From: Pestalotiopsis fici W106-1
Taxonomy: Eukaryota; Ascomycota; Sordariomycetes; Amphisphaeriales; Sporocadaceae
Length of the DNA: 64,000 bases
Direction of reading: 5' to 3'
NCBI RefSeq assembly: GCF_000516985.1
Contig: NW_006917100.1
Span: 1,663,490 to 1,727,489 of the forward strand
Under the pieces are notes generated by a model. It was not told the origin of the DNA and searched no databases. It saw only the letters and a program-made list of their open reading frames with translations. The position numbers and the translations under genes were made by a program. Shown in pieces: positions 22,639-33,304 of the stretch (position 1 is its first letter; each line of letters starts with the position of its first letter).

Positions 22639-23703
22639 GATTTCAGATATAGTCATCAAGGGAAGCAATGGGACCATTCAGTGGATGCTAGCAGCAGGCA
22701 GAAGGGTGTTAAGAGCGAAAGCACAAGTATATTATTTATGGAAGGATGATTAAAGAATTTATTGGTAATGATTGACTTTTTACCAATACGATGACATGGA
22801 CGTTGTACTAGCGTTTTGAAAGATTTCTTATCCTCGTTTATGTAGTGTGGTGGTTCATGAGGCACATTTTCTGTTTTTGCGGTAAATCCAGAGTGCGATG
22901 CGCCACCGCCGCTCAGAGGCTATCCGGAACTCACCAAACGTCCAACGTCAATGTGACATAGTATCTTCCGGTACTCGCTACGGTGCAGTACGGCTTTGGC
23001 AGATCCTTAGCACTTGCTGGGGAGACCGGACAAGAAACCTCCACACCAGCCGGTACTGGCTAGCACAAGACAGACAGAGAATGCCATTAATCGCTGGATC
23101 CAAGTATGGGGCGTTGTACCTGTCCAGACTTTATCATGCCGGCCGCGCTGTACTAACCTTAGGTATTAACATCACCCTGTTTCTAATGGATCCATGCCAG
23201 ATATAGACCAAGCCAGGGTCTTGCAAATGCAATCCATAGACCACTCACGATGGGCATCGGCTTGCCTGGAACCTCTTGGAATTGGCGAACCCTTCCCAAC
23301 TAGGTAGTTGCAGCCGGCACCTCTTGAAGAATCTTGAAGCACCGGCCGCTGTCGCCCCCAACGGAGTCCATGGTCTACTGTCTAGGGCGATCAATTGCTG
23401 TCTGTCCTGGATAAGAGCTACTGTACAGGCACACATATCGGTTTTTGCCCCCGAGTAATACCCCAGCTCTCTCTCTTTCAGGCAAAGAATAGGTCCCCTT
23501 TCATACTCCATCTGCTTCCGCCAAGTGCTCCATACCCAAAAATTGCTTATACATTTATATGGCTGGTGCTTCTTTTTGTGGTATTTAGGTGGTGTTCTTC
23601 CTCGAGGACTATTTCCTGCCCATACTTTGCAATTATTATTAAGTTCACAGACCTCAGTTGCTAACATTCTCTGATCGATTGACTTGCACCCCAGCTGTCC
23701 ATA
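22639..23703. other. Intergenic stretch, no convincing gene
   Basis: No recognisable gene. A 194-codon minus-strand frame at 23245-23829 overlaps the first exon of the cupin gene and has no domain. It is treated as chance. Confidence 0.5.
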
Positions 23704-24331
23704 ATGGTCCCTGCTCTCAAGTATATACCCAATGCCCAGGAGGCAAGAATTCCTTACTACAAGGACTTTCCAAATATTTTCCTTGGTGCGCTTTATTCGA
23801 GGTAATTTGAAGCACCCTTCTTTACTCATAAAGTCTGGCTCGTTACATCCTGAACATATGCTTACAACTTACAGTACCCAAGATGACCCGGAGAAACCTA
23901 TTACTAGTGGTTTCTACCGCATCGAAAAGGGCGCAACCATGACCGCCACGTATACATACTACGAGTTTAAGCTCGTTGTTGCTGGCGATATTATTGTCTC
24001 GGATTCAACGGGACAAAAAGTGAAGGCTGTTAAGGGTGACATCATCTATTTCCCCAAAGGCGCAACGAGTGAGTCCACAATATACTGGGCTCCATCCTGG
24101 CCGAGTTGTCAAATACCGGCGGCGATACTAACGTGGATATCTCTAGTTACTTTTGAAACTGAGAACGGCGGCGAAGCCTTTTTTGTAAGTAGCTTCAGTG
24201 TTCATTGTTTCCTATTTTTTCAAAAAGAGAAGAGAAGAAAAAAAGAAGAAAAAAGAAATCAAGGTTGCGTCTTTTACTTAGTTCACAATATTGATTGATA
24301 TACTTAGGTTGCTCAACGTGCCTCGCCGTAG
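23704..24331 (+). CDS. Small cupin protein (EutQ-like)
   Basis: Four exons, 23704-23801, 23875-24068, 24147-24184 and 24308-24331, give 117 aa in consistent phase. The last intron is 123 nt and purine-rich. The product starts VPALKYIPNAQEARIP and continues TSGFYRIEKGATMTATYTYYEFKLVV. It then has GDIIVSD and VKGDIIYFPKGATITFET, a single beta-barrel cupin with the two conserved half-motifs. In this subfamily the metal-binding His residues are mostly replaced (here Tyr-Tyr-Glu), so it may bind a ligand rather than catalyse. Related fungal proteins are annotated as ethanolamine-utilisation EutQ-like cupins, and many sit in specialised-metabolite clusters. Its role here is unknown. Confidence 0.8.
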
Positions 24332-24981
24332 AACTTGAAACAGAATTCGACGAGCTGGGACGAGGATATATATGGACAGTAAATGGTAGAATCTACAGTT
24401 GTTTCATCAGTTCGTACATGATGGTGGAATAAGAAAGCATTTACAGGCCTCATCTCTTTCGGCTGTTGACGTGTCAAGACATCGTTTGCCGTCCTTTGGA
24501 TTCCTCCACGTTCACATGGACAGCTGCGGATTGATGTTGCGCGTCCAAGGCATATTGACCTACTTCTCCATTAACCCCTGATTATTAGCAGGTTGTGTCT
24601 TGCATCGGTCTGCATTCTCGTTGTTCTTGCTCAGTCCTCCTTTCCTGGTCTTGTTCAGCCGGCCGTGTCCATTAGATGTTCATCGGGGTGAGATGTTGCT
24701 TTGCCATTAGCTTTTGCCACTATAGTAGCCACTGGCGACCACGATTCGGGGCTTCGGAATAATGACTAGGTCGCTGGCACTAGTGTAGAATAAAGCTCGC
24801 GATGGCTGTACTAGCTTTCCGGAGAGCTGATCAGTGTCTTCCGGTGGGGGCGGGGCAACACGTAGCGTGACCGATGATGCCTAGAAAACTTCCTTTCCTG
24901 GCATTCGTTGCAGTTTGAAATACCTGTACAGAGGTAGACTCACTTTACAATCCCCCCCTAACCCCCCGCCCCCCTTTCGCA
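24332..24981. promoter_or_regulatory. Promoter region of the Zn2Cys6 regulator
   Basis: No gene was seen. It contains TTCCGGTGGG at 24839-24848 followed by a GGGGCGGGGC run, and a C-rich leader (24953-24975) directly before the ATG. Confidence 0.45.
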
Positions 24982-26379
24982 ATGCCATTATCCCCAGAAG
25001 AGCGCGAGGCAGGGGAGGCTGGCACTGTGCCAAGGCGTCAACGGATAGTCAAAGGATCGTGTTGGCCCTGCAAGAAACGTCGACTTAAATGCGACCTTGG
25101 CAAGACTGCATGCCAGAAATGCCTTGCGTCAGGCACTAGTTGCAGCTACGACAAAGTTGTGTTGCGATGGAGCGGGCGGCCAAGTAGGAACATACCACGC
25201 GTATACGATCAGTCATTGCTTAGCGTCGGACTGCCTGCTGCCAACGAGAAACGTGCCCTGGATTATTTTGAAACCCGACTATGGCCTCTGCTGTTCACGA
25301 TTGACCTGCCCCCTTCTCCGCTCATGTCGGTCGTCCTGCAATCGACTCCTGTGCGCCATGCAGCTTGTGCATTTGCCGAAGGACATAGAGCGTCATATGC
25401 GAGAGGACTGTCACAAGACAGCCTCATGAACAGACGCTTGCACTGTATTACCTCTATTCGGGAACAACTTGCCGACTACTCCGGGAGTCGTGAAGCCCTG
25501 TCACCTCTCTTGCTTGCTGTTCTCCTCCTTTACTTCCTGGACGGCTTTGTCGAGTGCAGGCAGCAACAACTTTCCGTGCACTCCCACTACAACGGTGTAC
25601 TGGCCATAATAGAGGCGCTCGGAGGCCAGCAAGCTGTTTGCTCATCGACATATCCAGAGGCTTCGTTGTTACTTTCCGAATTTGTGGCCGCGGATCTTAC
25701 TGAAGCTGTACTGCAAGGCCGTCTGCCGTACTTTGACGCTGCCATTTGGAAGCAGATCGAGTCAGGCCAGGTCTGGTGGGCGGTGCAGGATGTCGGCAGC
25801 CAGTCGTTGGCCTCTGTTTTTGGAACCATGGCTTCGATAAGTCAATATTCGCACCATAAAGAACTTGAACTCGAAGTATGGCGTTCGACAGTAAGCTCGT
25901 TTGAGAGCGCTTTGCAACCTGCTTACTCTACTCTTGGATTCCACGGACTAACAGATCTGCACCATGTCCAACAACCTAGGCAGGCACGGTCCCGTCTTTT
26001 CTCTCAAGCACTTGTTCGGGCATATCAACATGCCGCCCTGATTTACCTTTATCGAGTGATTTGCAGCCTTCCGACAGGCCATTTCCTGGTCCAGCAACAC
26101 GTCCAAGGTTGTCTCGACTCCGTACAAGGCGTTGCCAGTGAATCAAGGTTGCATAATTGCACAAGCTTCCCATTATACGTCGCCGGGGCTCATTCTTTAG
26201 AAGAGCGCCACAGGAACTGTGTGCTACACAACCTACAGTCTATTCATGCAGACCTCGCATTTCAATCAGTACTCTGCATTCGATCAGCTCTAGAAGGCCT
26301 TTGGAAAGAGCCTGGAGGACAGTCGGGGGACTGGTCTCATACTTTCAAAGATTTCACTTCTGCCATTTTAGTAATATAA
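24982..26379 (+). CDS. Zn2Cys6 transcription factor
   Basis: A single-exon frame of 465 aa. The DNA-binding cluster sits near residues 27-55 as C-x2-C-x6-C-x6-C-x2-C-x6-C (starting CWPCKKRRLKC), with a basic upstream segment (RRQRIVKG). The rest is a helical effector domain of the Fungal_trans_2 kind: RALDYFETRLWPLL, then LLLAVLLLYFLDGFVE, then ALGGQQAV. The open frame ends FKDFTSAILVI just before an A/T-rich region. Because homologues usually carry a longer tail, a 3' intron or a truncated end is possible. It lies at the right end of the plus-strand series that starts with the monooxygenase and could regulate it. Confidence 0.8.
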   Translation: MPLSPEEREAGEAGTVPRRQRIVKGSCWPCKKRRLKCDLGKTACQKCLASGTSCSYDKVVLRWSGRPSRNIPRVYDQSLLSVGLPAANEKRALDYFETRLWPLLFTIDLPPSPLMSVVLQSTPVRHAACAFAEGHRASYARGLSQDSLMNRRLHCITSIREQLADYSGSREALSPLLLAVLLLYFLDGFVECRQQQLSVHSHYNGVLAIIEALGGQQAVCSSTYPEASLLLSEFVAADLTEAVLQGRLPYFDAAIWKQIESGQVWWAVQDVGSQSLASVFGTMASISQYSHHKELELEVWRSTVSSFESALQPAYSTLGFHGLTDLHHVQQPRQARSRLFSQALVRAYQHAALIYLYRVICSLPTGHFLVQQHVQGCLDSVQGVASESRLHNCTSFPLYVAGAHSLEERHRNCVLHNLQSIHADLAFQSVLCIRSALEGLWKEPGGQSGDWSHTFKDFTSAILVI

Positions 26380-26805
26380 TTGAATTCCAGACACTGATGA
26401 GGAATCTCGTGATGTTCTCAGTACTCTATAAAATCTAATGTAATTGCTTCAGTGATAGAATAACATTTAGAAAGGAGTCTCCAACGATTCTTCAACAATC
26501 TTCTAATGAAACACCTTTCCAATTTCTTACTATTCATTCGAAATCTCCAGAACAACCAGAGGACTATATGTCCTGGCCTATGTTAACCCCCTTCAAAGTT
26601 CCCTGGATTTATCGAAGCAAAGGTCTCGAATACGTACAATTCCAACACACCCAAGAATCTGGCAACAATGCCCACGGGCGAGTGGCATGATTCGATCAAG
26701 CGTTTTGTTCTGTCATTGATAATTGTTATTATCATTATGAAACATTAATCATAGCTCCAAGGGCTTTTATACCAACGTTTTCTTCTTTTTCATTATAACA
26801 AGGCA
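26380..26805. other. Convergent 3' region
   Basis: An A/T-rich spacer between the regulator (plus) and the sulfite pump (minus). I see no gene. Confidence 0.6.
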
Positions 26806-28167
26806 TCACTCCTTGTAGACCTTTCTCTGTTCCTTGGCCTCCCAATCAGCAACACATGGAGCAAATATCAATTTTCCATGAAATCCAAACCAAACTGTGC
26901 CACAAGCCACCACGATCCAAAGCAAAGTTACCACAACACTAAAAATGGTTCCGAGTACCTTGAAGAAAAGCGACGGCAGCTCTTTGGCCAATGTTGTGGT
27001 GGCAACAGTATACACGCCCAATGGGAAAGTGAAGCCCCACCACCCGAGGTTAAAGGGAAACCTCATTCGCGAAATGGACGACAGTGCAAAGAAGAGCCAG
27101 ACGAGACCAAAGCCCCACATGACAAACGCCATTAAAATGCCGGCAACATAGAAGATTTGACCCGCCATGGGAGCTGCTGGGACATAATTGTTGCGCCCAA
27201 AAAGGGCCATGGCATCTTTTCCTAGCTGTATAATGCAAAATGCTCCTTGACCAAGCGGTCCCAGCGGTAGAAAGACTGACACAAGCACCTCCCGCGGGGG
27301 TAAATGGTGAAAGGTAAGACGTTGAAAATATATCACCATGGTGAACATGGCCAACGGCACTCCACAGCCCCATAGAATGTAACATATTGTGACGGTCCAA
27401 ATTGCGTGCTGGTCGTTTGGGAGAACACTGGCAATGATGGCCCCCGAAGCAGCTGCGACAATGGTCGCTACAATGGGCAGCAGCCATGCGGCAGTCATTT
27501 TGGAGAGCGCCGCCTACATCTCATGTTAGCTTTGTTGCAACTTTCTTTGGGGTAGTCGGATGAAAGTATACTTCATGCTTGTACATGATGACAAAAGGTA
27601 GATGCAAATTTGTCCCGACTGCACACGCCACATCGAACCACCACAAAGCCCATGCCAAGTATGCAGCCCAATCACCCCATATGGGTACACAAACAAATAC
27701 AATCATGTTGATTATAGTGGCGAGTCCCATGGGAAATGTTCCTGCATATTTTGTAAGTCATTTTTTATAATTGAATGGCGGTATCAAGTGAACTTACCGA
27801 GAAATAAGGACTGTACGGGATGTCTCATCATGGCAGACCACATGCCCGGAAAGAGCGTATAGCGTAGTATGGAAACGATGAGGAACAGTATAAATAAAGC
27901 AATATTGAGACAAAACAACACCACGGATATCCAACAAAGCCAAGGTCCATTGGAAGGAAGGTTGTGCAACAAAATCGAAGTGATGCCGGTCCCCATGTTG
28001 ACACTAAACCAAGACGGAGTAAAGTGTATAATCAGTTTGCGCCATCCCCGGGTATGGCGTAGTTTTGTCGGGCATGCCTCTTGGTGGCAGCCCCCGGTCG
28101 CATCCCCGTTGGTGTCGTGATCATTGGGAGTATTATGGCAAGTGCTTGCAGCTTCAGAGTCCTCCAT
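26806..28167 (-). CDS. SSU1: Plasma-membrane sulfite efflux pump, SSU1/TDT family
   Basis: Three exons, 28167-27798, 27741-27572 and 27513-26806, give 415 aa with exact phases. The introns are 56 and 58 nt. After a hydrophilic head, IIHFTPSWFSVNMGTGITSILLHNLP is the classic first transmembrane motif of fungal SSU1 and related TDT carriers. GPLGQGAFCIIQLG, WGFGLVWLFFAL and WWGFTFPLGVYT are the later signature helices; about ten segments in all. SSU1 exports sulfite, protecting against SO2 and, in skin and insect fungi, supporting keratin breakdown. The start at 28167 (MEDSEA) was chosen over 28212 because the extra 15 residues look like leader translation. Confidence 0.92.
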
Positions 28168-29170
28168 GGTATTAGTGTTTCTAAATTGAAAAGTGAGTTG
28201 AAGAGAAAACAAGACGAAAAGTGGTGACTCAGAGAATGGAAAAAATATCTAAAGTTCAATTGCGAGAAATTTACGGTTTACATAGCAAAACTCACAGTCA
28301 TCCATCTCTGCGGGAAGCGGCCATTTCAAGTAAAGGTCATGCGGCGAGATCGAATCTTTTAATTGATTGCTAGTACCGAATTAGACAGGATTCAGATTTA
28401 TTTGCCTTCCGAGCCGTTTGACTATCCGGGCCCGATATGCGCACAGAGGCTCAGGAGGTTGCCGAGGCCCGTATAAGAGGTTGTCTGACGGTACGGAACC
28501 GCGCATCCACTAGCGTTGGTACCTGAGCCACTGCTGGCTAGGTACCGCTGCTGGGGTCTGGTGGTTTACAAGCCTTGTGTACTAGGTATATAGGGCAAAA
28601 ATGATTCAGAGCAACGTGCCATGGCGCAACAGATGAAGTCGCGCTGTCTGGGTAACTACTAATCAATCATGCATCATGGTCGACTTTGGCATATCATGTC
28701 GCAGTATCCCGTAGAGACTCATTGAGACCAGGAATAACGATTAAGCTTGGGTACTCCGTACAGAGGATATACCCACTAGGTTAGGTGTGTACAAAGAGAT
28801 GAACGGACCATGAGCCGCATTCACCCGAAACGTCAGCTCCATATGACTGACACTCTGGGTGCCACAACACCATAGAGTCATTATCGAGAGCATTTGTTCG
28901 TACATTGGCGAGGGATTGCATCAAGCCACCTAGCATGCGTCGTTTGAATGATGATGAAATTGCCAACAAAATTGTAAAAAGATGCCTGGAAATGTGATAG
29001 GCGGTGCCGAGAGGCAGTACATCTTTATTTGTGTGACCTATGTGTATGGATATATAGATGGAGAGGCTGACATGGAGAAACAGGAGATTAACCATAGAGA
29101 CATTTTCGGTTGGTCTGTCTTATTAGATTCTACCAACAGTAATCCTGCCCTATTATAGCGCCTGCTCCGT
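28168..29170. other. Intergenic stretch, no convincing gene
   Basis: The left part is the SSU1 promoter. A 104-codon minus-strand frame at 28781-29095 has no recognisable domain. Nothing else was seen. Confidence 0.5.
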
Positions 29171-30957
29171 TCACGCCTCCTTGTTCAAGTCACCCTTATC
29201 TTGAGGAGCTTCGGCTGGCACGGGCTTCTGACTACCCTTGGTCTCGATGTGCGAGTAGACCTCAACCTCGATCTTTTCTGCGCCGACGTCATGTTCACCA
29301 ACCTCGACGGCATCGACTTCTCCAAATATCTTATCCATCCTTTCGAGTGAAATGCCTTTGGTTTCTGGCAGAATGAATATCACAGAAATCTATGCCAGCC
29401 AGTTAGTGTATCATGATCAAAAATGCAGCTGAGATTATTCTTACCAGGAGTAATGTGTTGAGCCCAAAGAGGAGCCAGTAGCTCCGCCCGCCGACCTCGG
29501 CATTGAATGTTGGCCACGGCTGCGTCAAGGCCAACAGACAGGCGGTCTGCCCCAGCAATGAGAATCCGAATGCCTTGTCGCGAACCTCTTGCGGGAAGAT
29601 CTCTGAGGCAATAGCTGGTGGGATTGGGCCGTTGGACCAGCAGTACGTGAGTCCAACGATGAACAACATGGCTATTTCCACTACCGCGGCCGCTCTGTTG
29701 GAGTTATCGGGGAACGATGTACACAGCGAGGCCAGAATCAGTAGTGCCGTAGCCTGGATGGCGAAGCCTGCGATTAGAAGGGCTCTTCGGCCAAAGCGAT
29801 CGACCGTAAAGGTATTGACTAGAACAATAACGAGCTGCAGAGCAGCCTGGATACCGTTGATGGCGAGAGCCTGATGACCTTCATTCCATCCCAAGGATTG
29901 GTAGATCTAGACACCAATCAATCGATTACTCCCAGCAAGAGAAAGTTGGAGAAGGACTTACAAGCGTTGCATACATGGTGAGTGCTGCTATTCCTCCAGC
30001 CTGCTGCAGCGCAGTTGCGTACAGACCGTAAAGAAGACGCTTCCGCATGCCTGCTGATTTGAAGAGGCCAGTATAGCCGGTATCGTAGTGCTTGCGTGCC
30101 TCCTTTGCAGCCAGCAACTCATGAAACTCGGCTCGAACATGATCAGATTCAGGGGTGCCCATTCTCAATTTGCAAATGACTTGCAAAACTTGATCTGGGT
30201 TTTCCGGATATTTCTCCAACAACCATCGAGGAGACTCGGGATACCAAAAGCTGAGAATTATGAACGCCACGCCAATGGGAATCTGAATTACGTTGGACAC
30301 ACGCCACGCAATGTTGAAAGGCGAAGTATAAAAGCTCATGCCATATCTAATGGCTTGTTAGTACTTGGTACAGCCGGAAACGCTTCAAATGATACACCTA
30401 CCCAGCCCAAAATGCGATAAAAGTGCCTAGTTGGTACCCAAACTGTGTAACGGTACCGACAAAGCTTCCCCTCAGTAAGCGAGGGGAGCACTCGGCGACG
30501 TAGAGAGATGTTGCAATGTAAACACATCCGAACCCAAGTCCAGTCAGGAGACGGCCCAATATGAGCACACCCCATGTATTAGGGACACTCTGAACGATGA
30601 CGCCAATGATCATGACACTGATGGAGATGCGAAGTGCCCATAGTCGTCCGACCAGATTAGCAAGCGTTCCGCCGACAAAGAGCTGCGCGAGGCCTGTGGT
30701 TGCCCATGGCGCAGCTGCAATGGTCCCGGTGCGTGATGCATCGACATTGTAGTACTGTATGAATTGCTTATCTGCCAAGATGACCGTCATGATGCCTAGG
30801 TACTTGGGTCAGTCTGTCAGATGCCGAAAGTTGTGTAGGGGTTGTTAATGCCCGTACCTGCATCGTACCCGTTGAAACATGTGGAGAAGACCATGCCGTA
30901 TAGCAATAGCGCTGCATAGCGGTCCTTTTCCGGCAAGAAATTCTGGAAGAACCCCAT
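29171..30957 (-). CDS. Sugar porter (MFS hexose/pentose transporter)
   Basis: Five exons, 30957-30858, 30795-30402, 30346-29962, 29906-29445 and 29389-29171 (519 aa, phases exact, introns 55-62 nt). Hallmarks of the sugar porter family in order: FNGYDAGIMT in helix 1, GRLLTGLGFGCVYIATSLYVAECSP, PESPRWLLEK before the central loop, QQAGGIAALTMYA in helix 7, DRFGRRALLIAG, and PETKGISLERM after helix 12. The C-terminal tail (about 60 residues) is acidic and cytosolic. It imports a monosaccharide or short sugar by proton symport. Its divergence from a secreted glycoside hydrolase suggests uptake of the released sugar. Confidence 0.93.
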
Positions 30958-31585
30958 TTTTTTCTTGGGTGCCACGACACGAAATTGTTGGGTAGTAGAT
31001 AATTTTGGATGTGTCTGTTTACGATGCTACACTCCCGTCGTTGCTGGATTTATGATACTCAAATAAAGACATTGTAAGTTATAGCCATCACTGGGCGAGG
31101 GTCGTATTTCCGGTGGGAGCTGACTTCCCATTGGCTCAGCGTGCTGGCGGAGAAACTCGATGGTTCAATGCGCCCAGCCATTGGGAGAAACCGATGGGAG
31201 GGCCAATAGAGACGAGCCCATGAATATACTGAGTGCCGCCCCGGGATCGGGGCACATTTGCGGCTCCACCATACCCCAAGAGCCGTGTTTGTGGAGATTT
31301 GCGGGGGAAGGCGATGGACTCTGGGGTAAACATAGAGGCATGGCCCGTTCCTGCATTCGTGGAAAGGCTCATGATCACAATGCCGAGTGCCATCAATGGC
31401 AAAAATGTAACCCCTTTGGGCCTCGGGACTTGGTCCAAGAACGGCCAGTCAAGGTCCGCGTCAAGTATAAAGATAAATAGCACCAGTCGATCACAGTGAA
31501 AGTAAACATTGGGTGACAAGAACGAGTGTCATCTAGTTCGTGATTACTTCATATCTAAATGCTGAGTCAGTGGTCTTTGAGAAAC
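30958..31585. promoter_or_regulatory. Divergent promoter of sugar porter and GH-A hydrolase
   Basis: This 628-base spacer contains TTCCGGTGGG at 31108-31117, shared with the GH127 promoter. It also has a perfect 6-base inverted repeat, GCCCCG/CGGGGC, at 31239-31254. Overlapping open frames on both strands (for example 31136-31519) have no domain. Confidence 0.5.
31108..31117 (+). promoter_or_regulatory. Shared promoter motif TTCCGGTGGG (copy in porter/GH-A promoter)
   Basis: An exact 10-base match to the copies at 33775-33784 and 33815-33824 before the GH127 gene, and to 24839-24848. It is followed by AG here and at 33815. It may be an operator for the cluster regulator; this is inferred from recurrence only. 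Confidence 0.4.
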
Positions 31586-33304
31586 ATGGTATCTGCTCTC
31601 AAGTTCCTTCTCCTGGCGGCCAGCTGTACTGCTAGCAGCAACATTGCCGCCCGCGATAGTATCACCGCCACGGTAGACCTGTCAAGTTCAAATGGATCAC
31701 CCAAGCACCTGGCTTCCGGTTTCATCTATGGGATTCCGGACAACTACCCCAACCAAATCCCAGACTCATGGTTTGTCCCAATACTCGACATCTATCGGTC
31801 CACAAGCACACTAACGAGGCCTCTTTCAGGTACCAAGCAATAGACTTCAACTACGCCCGCACCGGTGGAGCACAGCTTGGCTCTCCAGCTCGAGGATGGA
31901 TCTACGGAACAACGGATTACCAAGGCAGACTCCAGTCATCCTACCTAAATTACGAGGCAAGAAATCATGAACATACGACTCAGCATAGGTATTGACAGAT
32001 TTCAGGTGGCTAGAAAGTTTGGTGCTTCCGTCATCTTGCTGGTACATGACATTTGGGGAACCGACGGTATGTGCTAATTGGCGTTTTCATATGCATACTT
32101 TCTTCGTGACGATCCTAATGTGTTATCAGGCGTGACGAGCTCCACGAAATGGCCCGGCGACAATGGCGATTGGACCGACTATGACAAGTATATCTCTACA
32201 CTCCTGAATGATCTGGTCTCCAAGAACATGCTTGACGGGCTTGTTATCGATATCTGGAATGAACCCGACCTTACTGTCTTTTGGAACCGCCCTCTCCAGC
32301 AATGGGTGAATCTCTACATCAGAACCCACAAGGCAATCCGGTATGTTATGGAAGACGTTGTCTTGCGGGACGTTATTGACTAACCAACCACCACAGGGCC
32401 GACTCCCGCTTCAATAACGTCAAGATTAGCGGCCCCAGCTTGGCAAATCAGCCGCTGTCCAGCAACTCCTGGTGGACAACGTGGCTGTCGCAGGTTGCTG
32501 GCAACAACACCGTACCAGATCAGTACTCGTACCATCTGGAGGGCGACTACACGAATCAGGTCGACGATCCACAGTATACCAATGCTTCCCTCGCTGCGCT
32601 GCTGAGCACCTACGGCTTGCCAGGTCGTGAGGTCAACATTAACGAATATGCCACATATACTGAGATGAAGCCCTCTGGATATGCCTGGTGGATTGCTCGC
32701 CTTGAAAGATACAACTTTTGGGGTCTTCTTGGAAACTGGCAATCTGGAACAACATGTGAGTAATTGTGACAATCTGCCGTGTTTGGTAGAGAACATCTCT
32801 CGTCTACCAACCCTCTTGAAAAAGGGTGCTAACCCGGTCAAACTTTCAGTGCACGATCTGTTTGCCAATTTGATCACAAAGTCGAGCAATCCATATACAT
32901 ACAGTGCCACTGATTACGTTGCTGCACCCGGCTTCTGGGTCTACAAGTACTATGCCCAAAACATGACGGGCGTACGTCTTACCACAACCGGCAGTACCGA
33001 TAGGATATTGGATGTGTACGCGACCAAGGACTCGAGCACGGTTCGGTTGCTCGTGGGTTCTCGCATCACCACGGGCACTTGGGCTGTGCAGGTCAACAAG
33101 CTGAGCTCCCTTGGCTACGGGACATCAGGCACCGTCACCATCAGCACTTGGGGCTTTGATGGGTCAGATCCTCTGGCAGCACAAGCTGCACCGAGCTTCC
33201 GCAACACTGTTGACCACACCTTTTCCGACGACACGTTGACCTTTCCCATCTATCAGGACAACAACTACAATGCCTGGGCCTTTGAATTTGCAGTGCTGAA
33301 TTAA
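31586..33304 (+). CDS. Secreted glycoside hydrolase of clan GH-A (GH39-like)
   Basis: Six exons, 31586-31770, 31830-31956, 32006-32066, 32130-32340, 32397-32755 and 32850-33304, give 465 aa with exact phases. Residues 1-16 form a signal peptide. The fold begins SGFIYGIPDN, then NYARTGGAQL. The acid/base candidate is Glu in VIDIWNEPDL. The nucleophile candidate is Glu in VNINEYAT; this strand 4/strand 7 pair is diagnostic of clan GH-A. A C-terminal beta domain follows (TWAVQVNKL and onward). Intron 2 has a GC donor (GAG/GCAAGA). The exact family is uncertain: GH39 is my best guess, but GH30 or another GH-A family is possible. With GH127 next door, action on arabinose- or xylose-containing wall glycans is plausible. 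Confidence 0.8.

Noticed and set aside
23245..23829. 194-codon minus-strand frame overlapping the cupin gene
   Set aside because: No domain, atypical composition, and it overlaps the well-supported first cupin exon.
31136..31519. 127-codon minus-strand frame in the porter/GH-A promoter
   Set aside because: No recognisable domain. Opposing frames of equal length occupy the same DNA, which is the divergent promoter.
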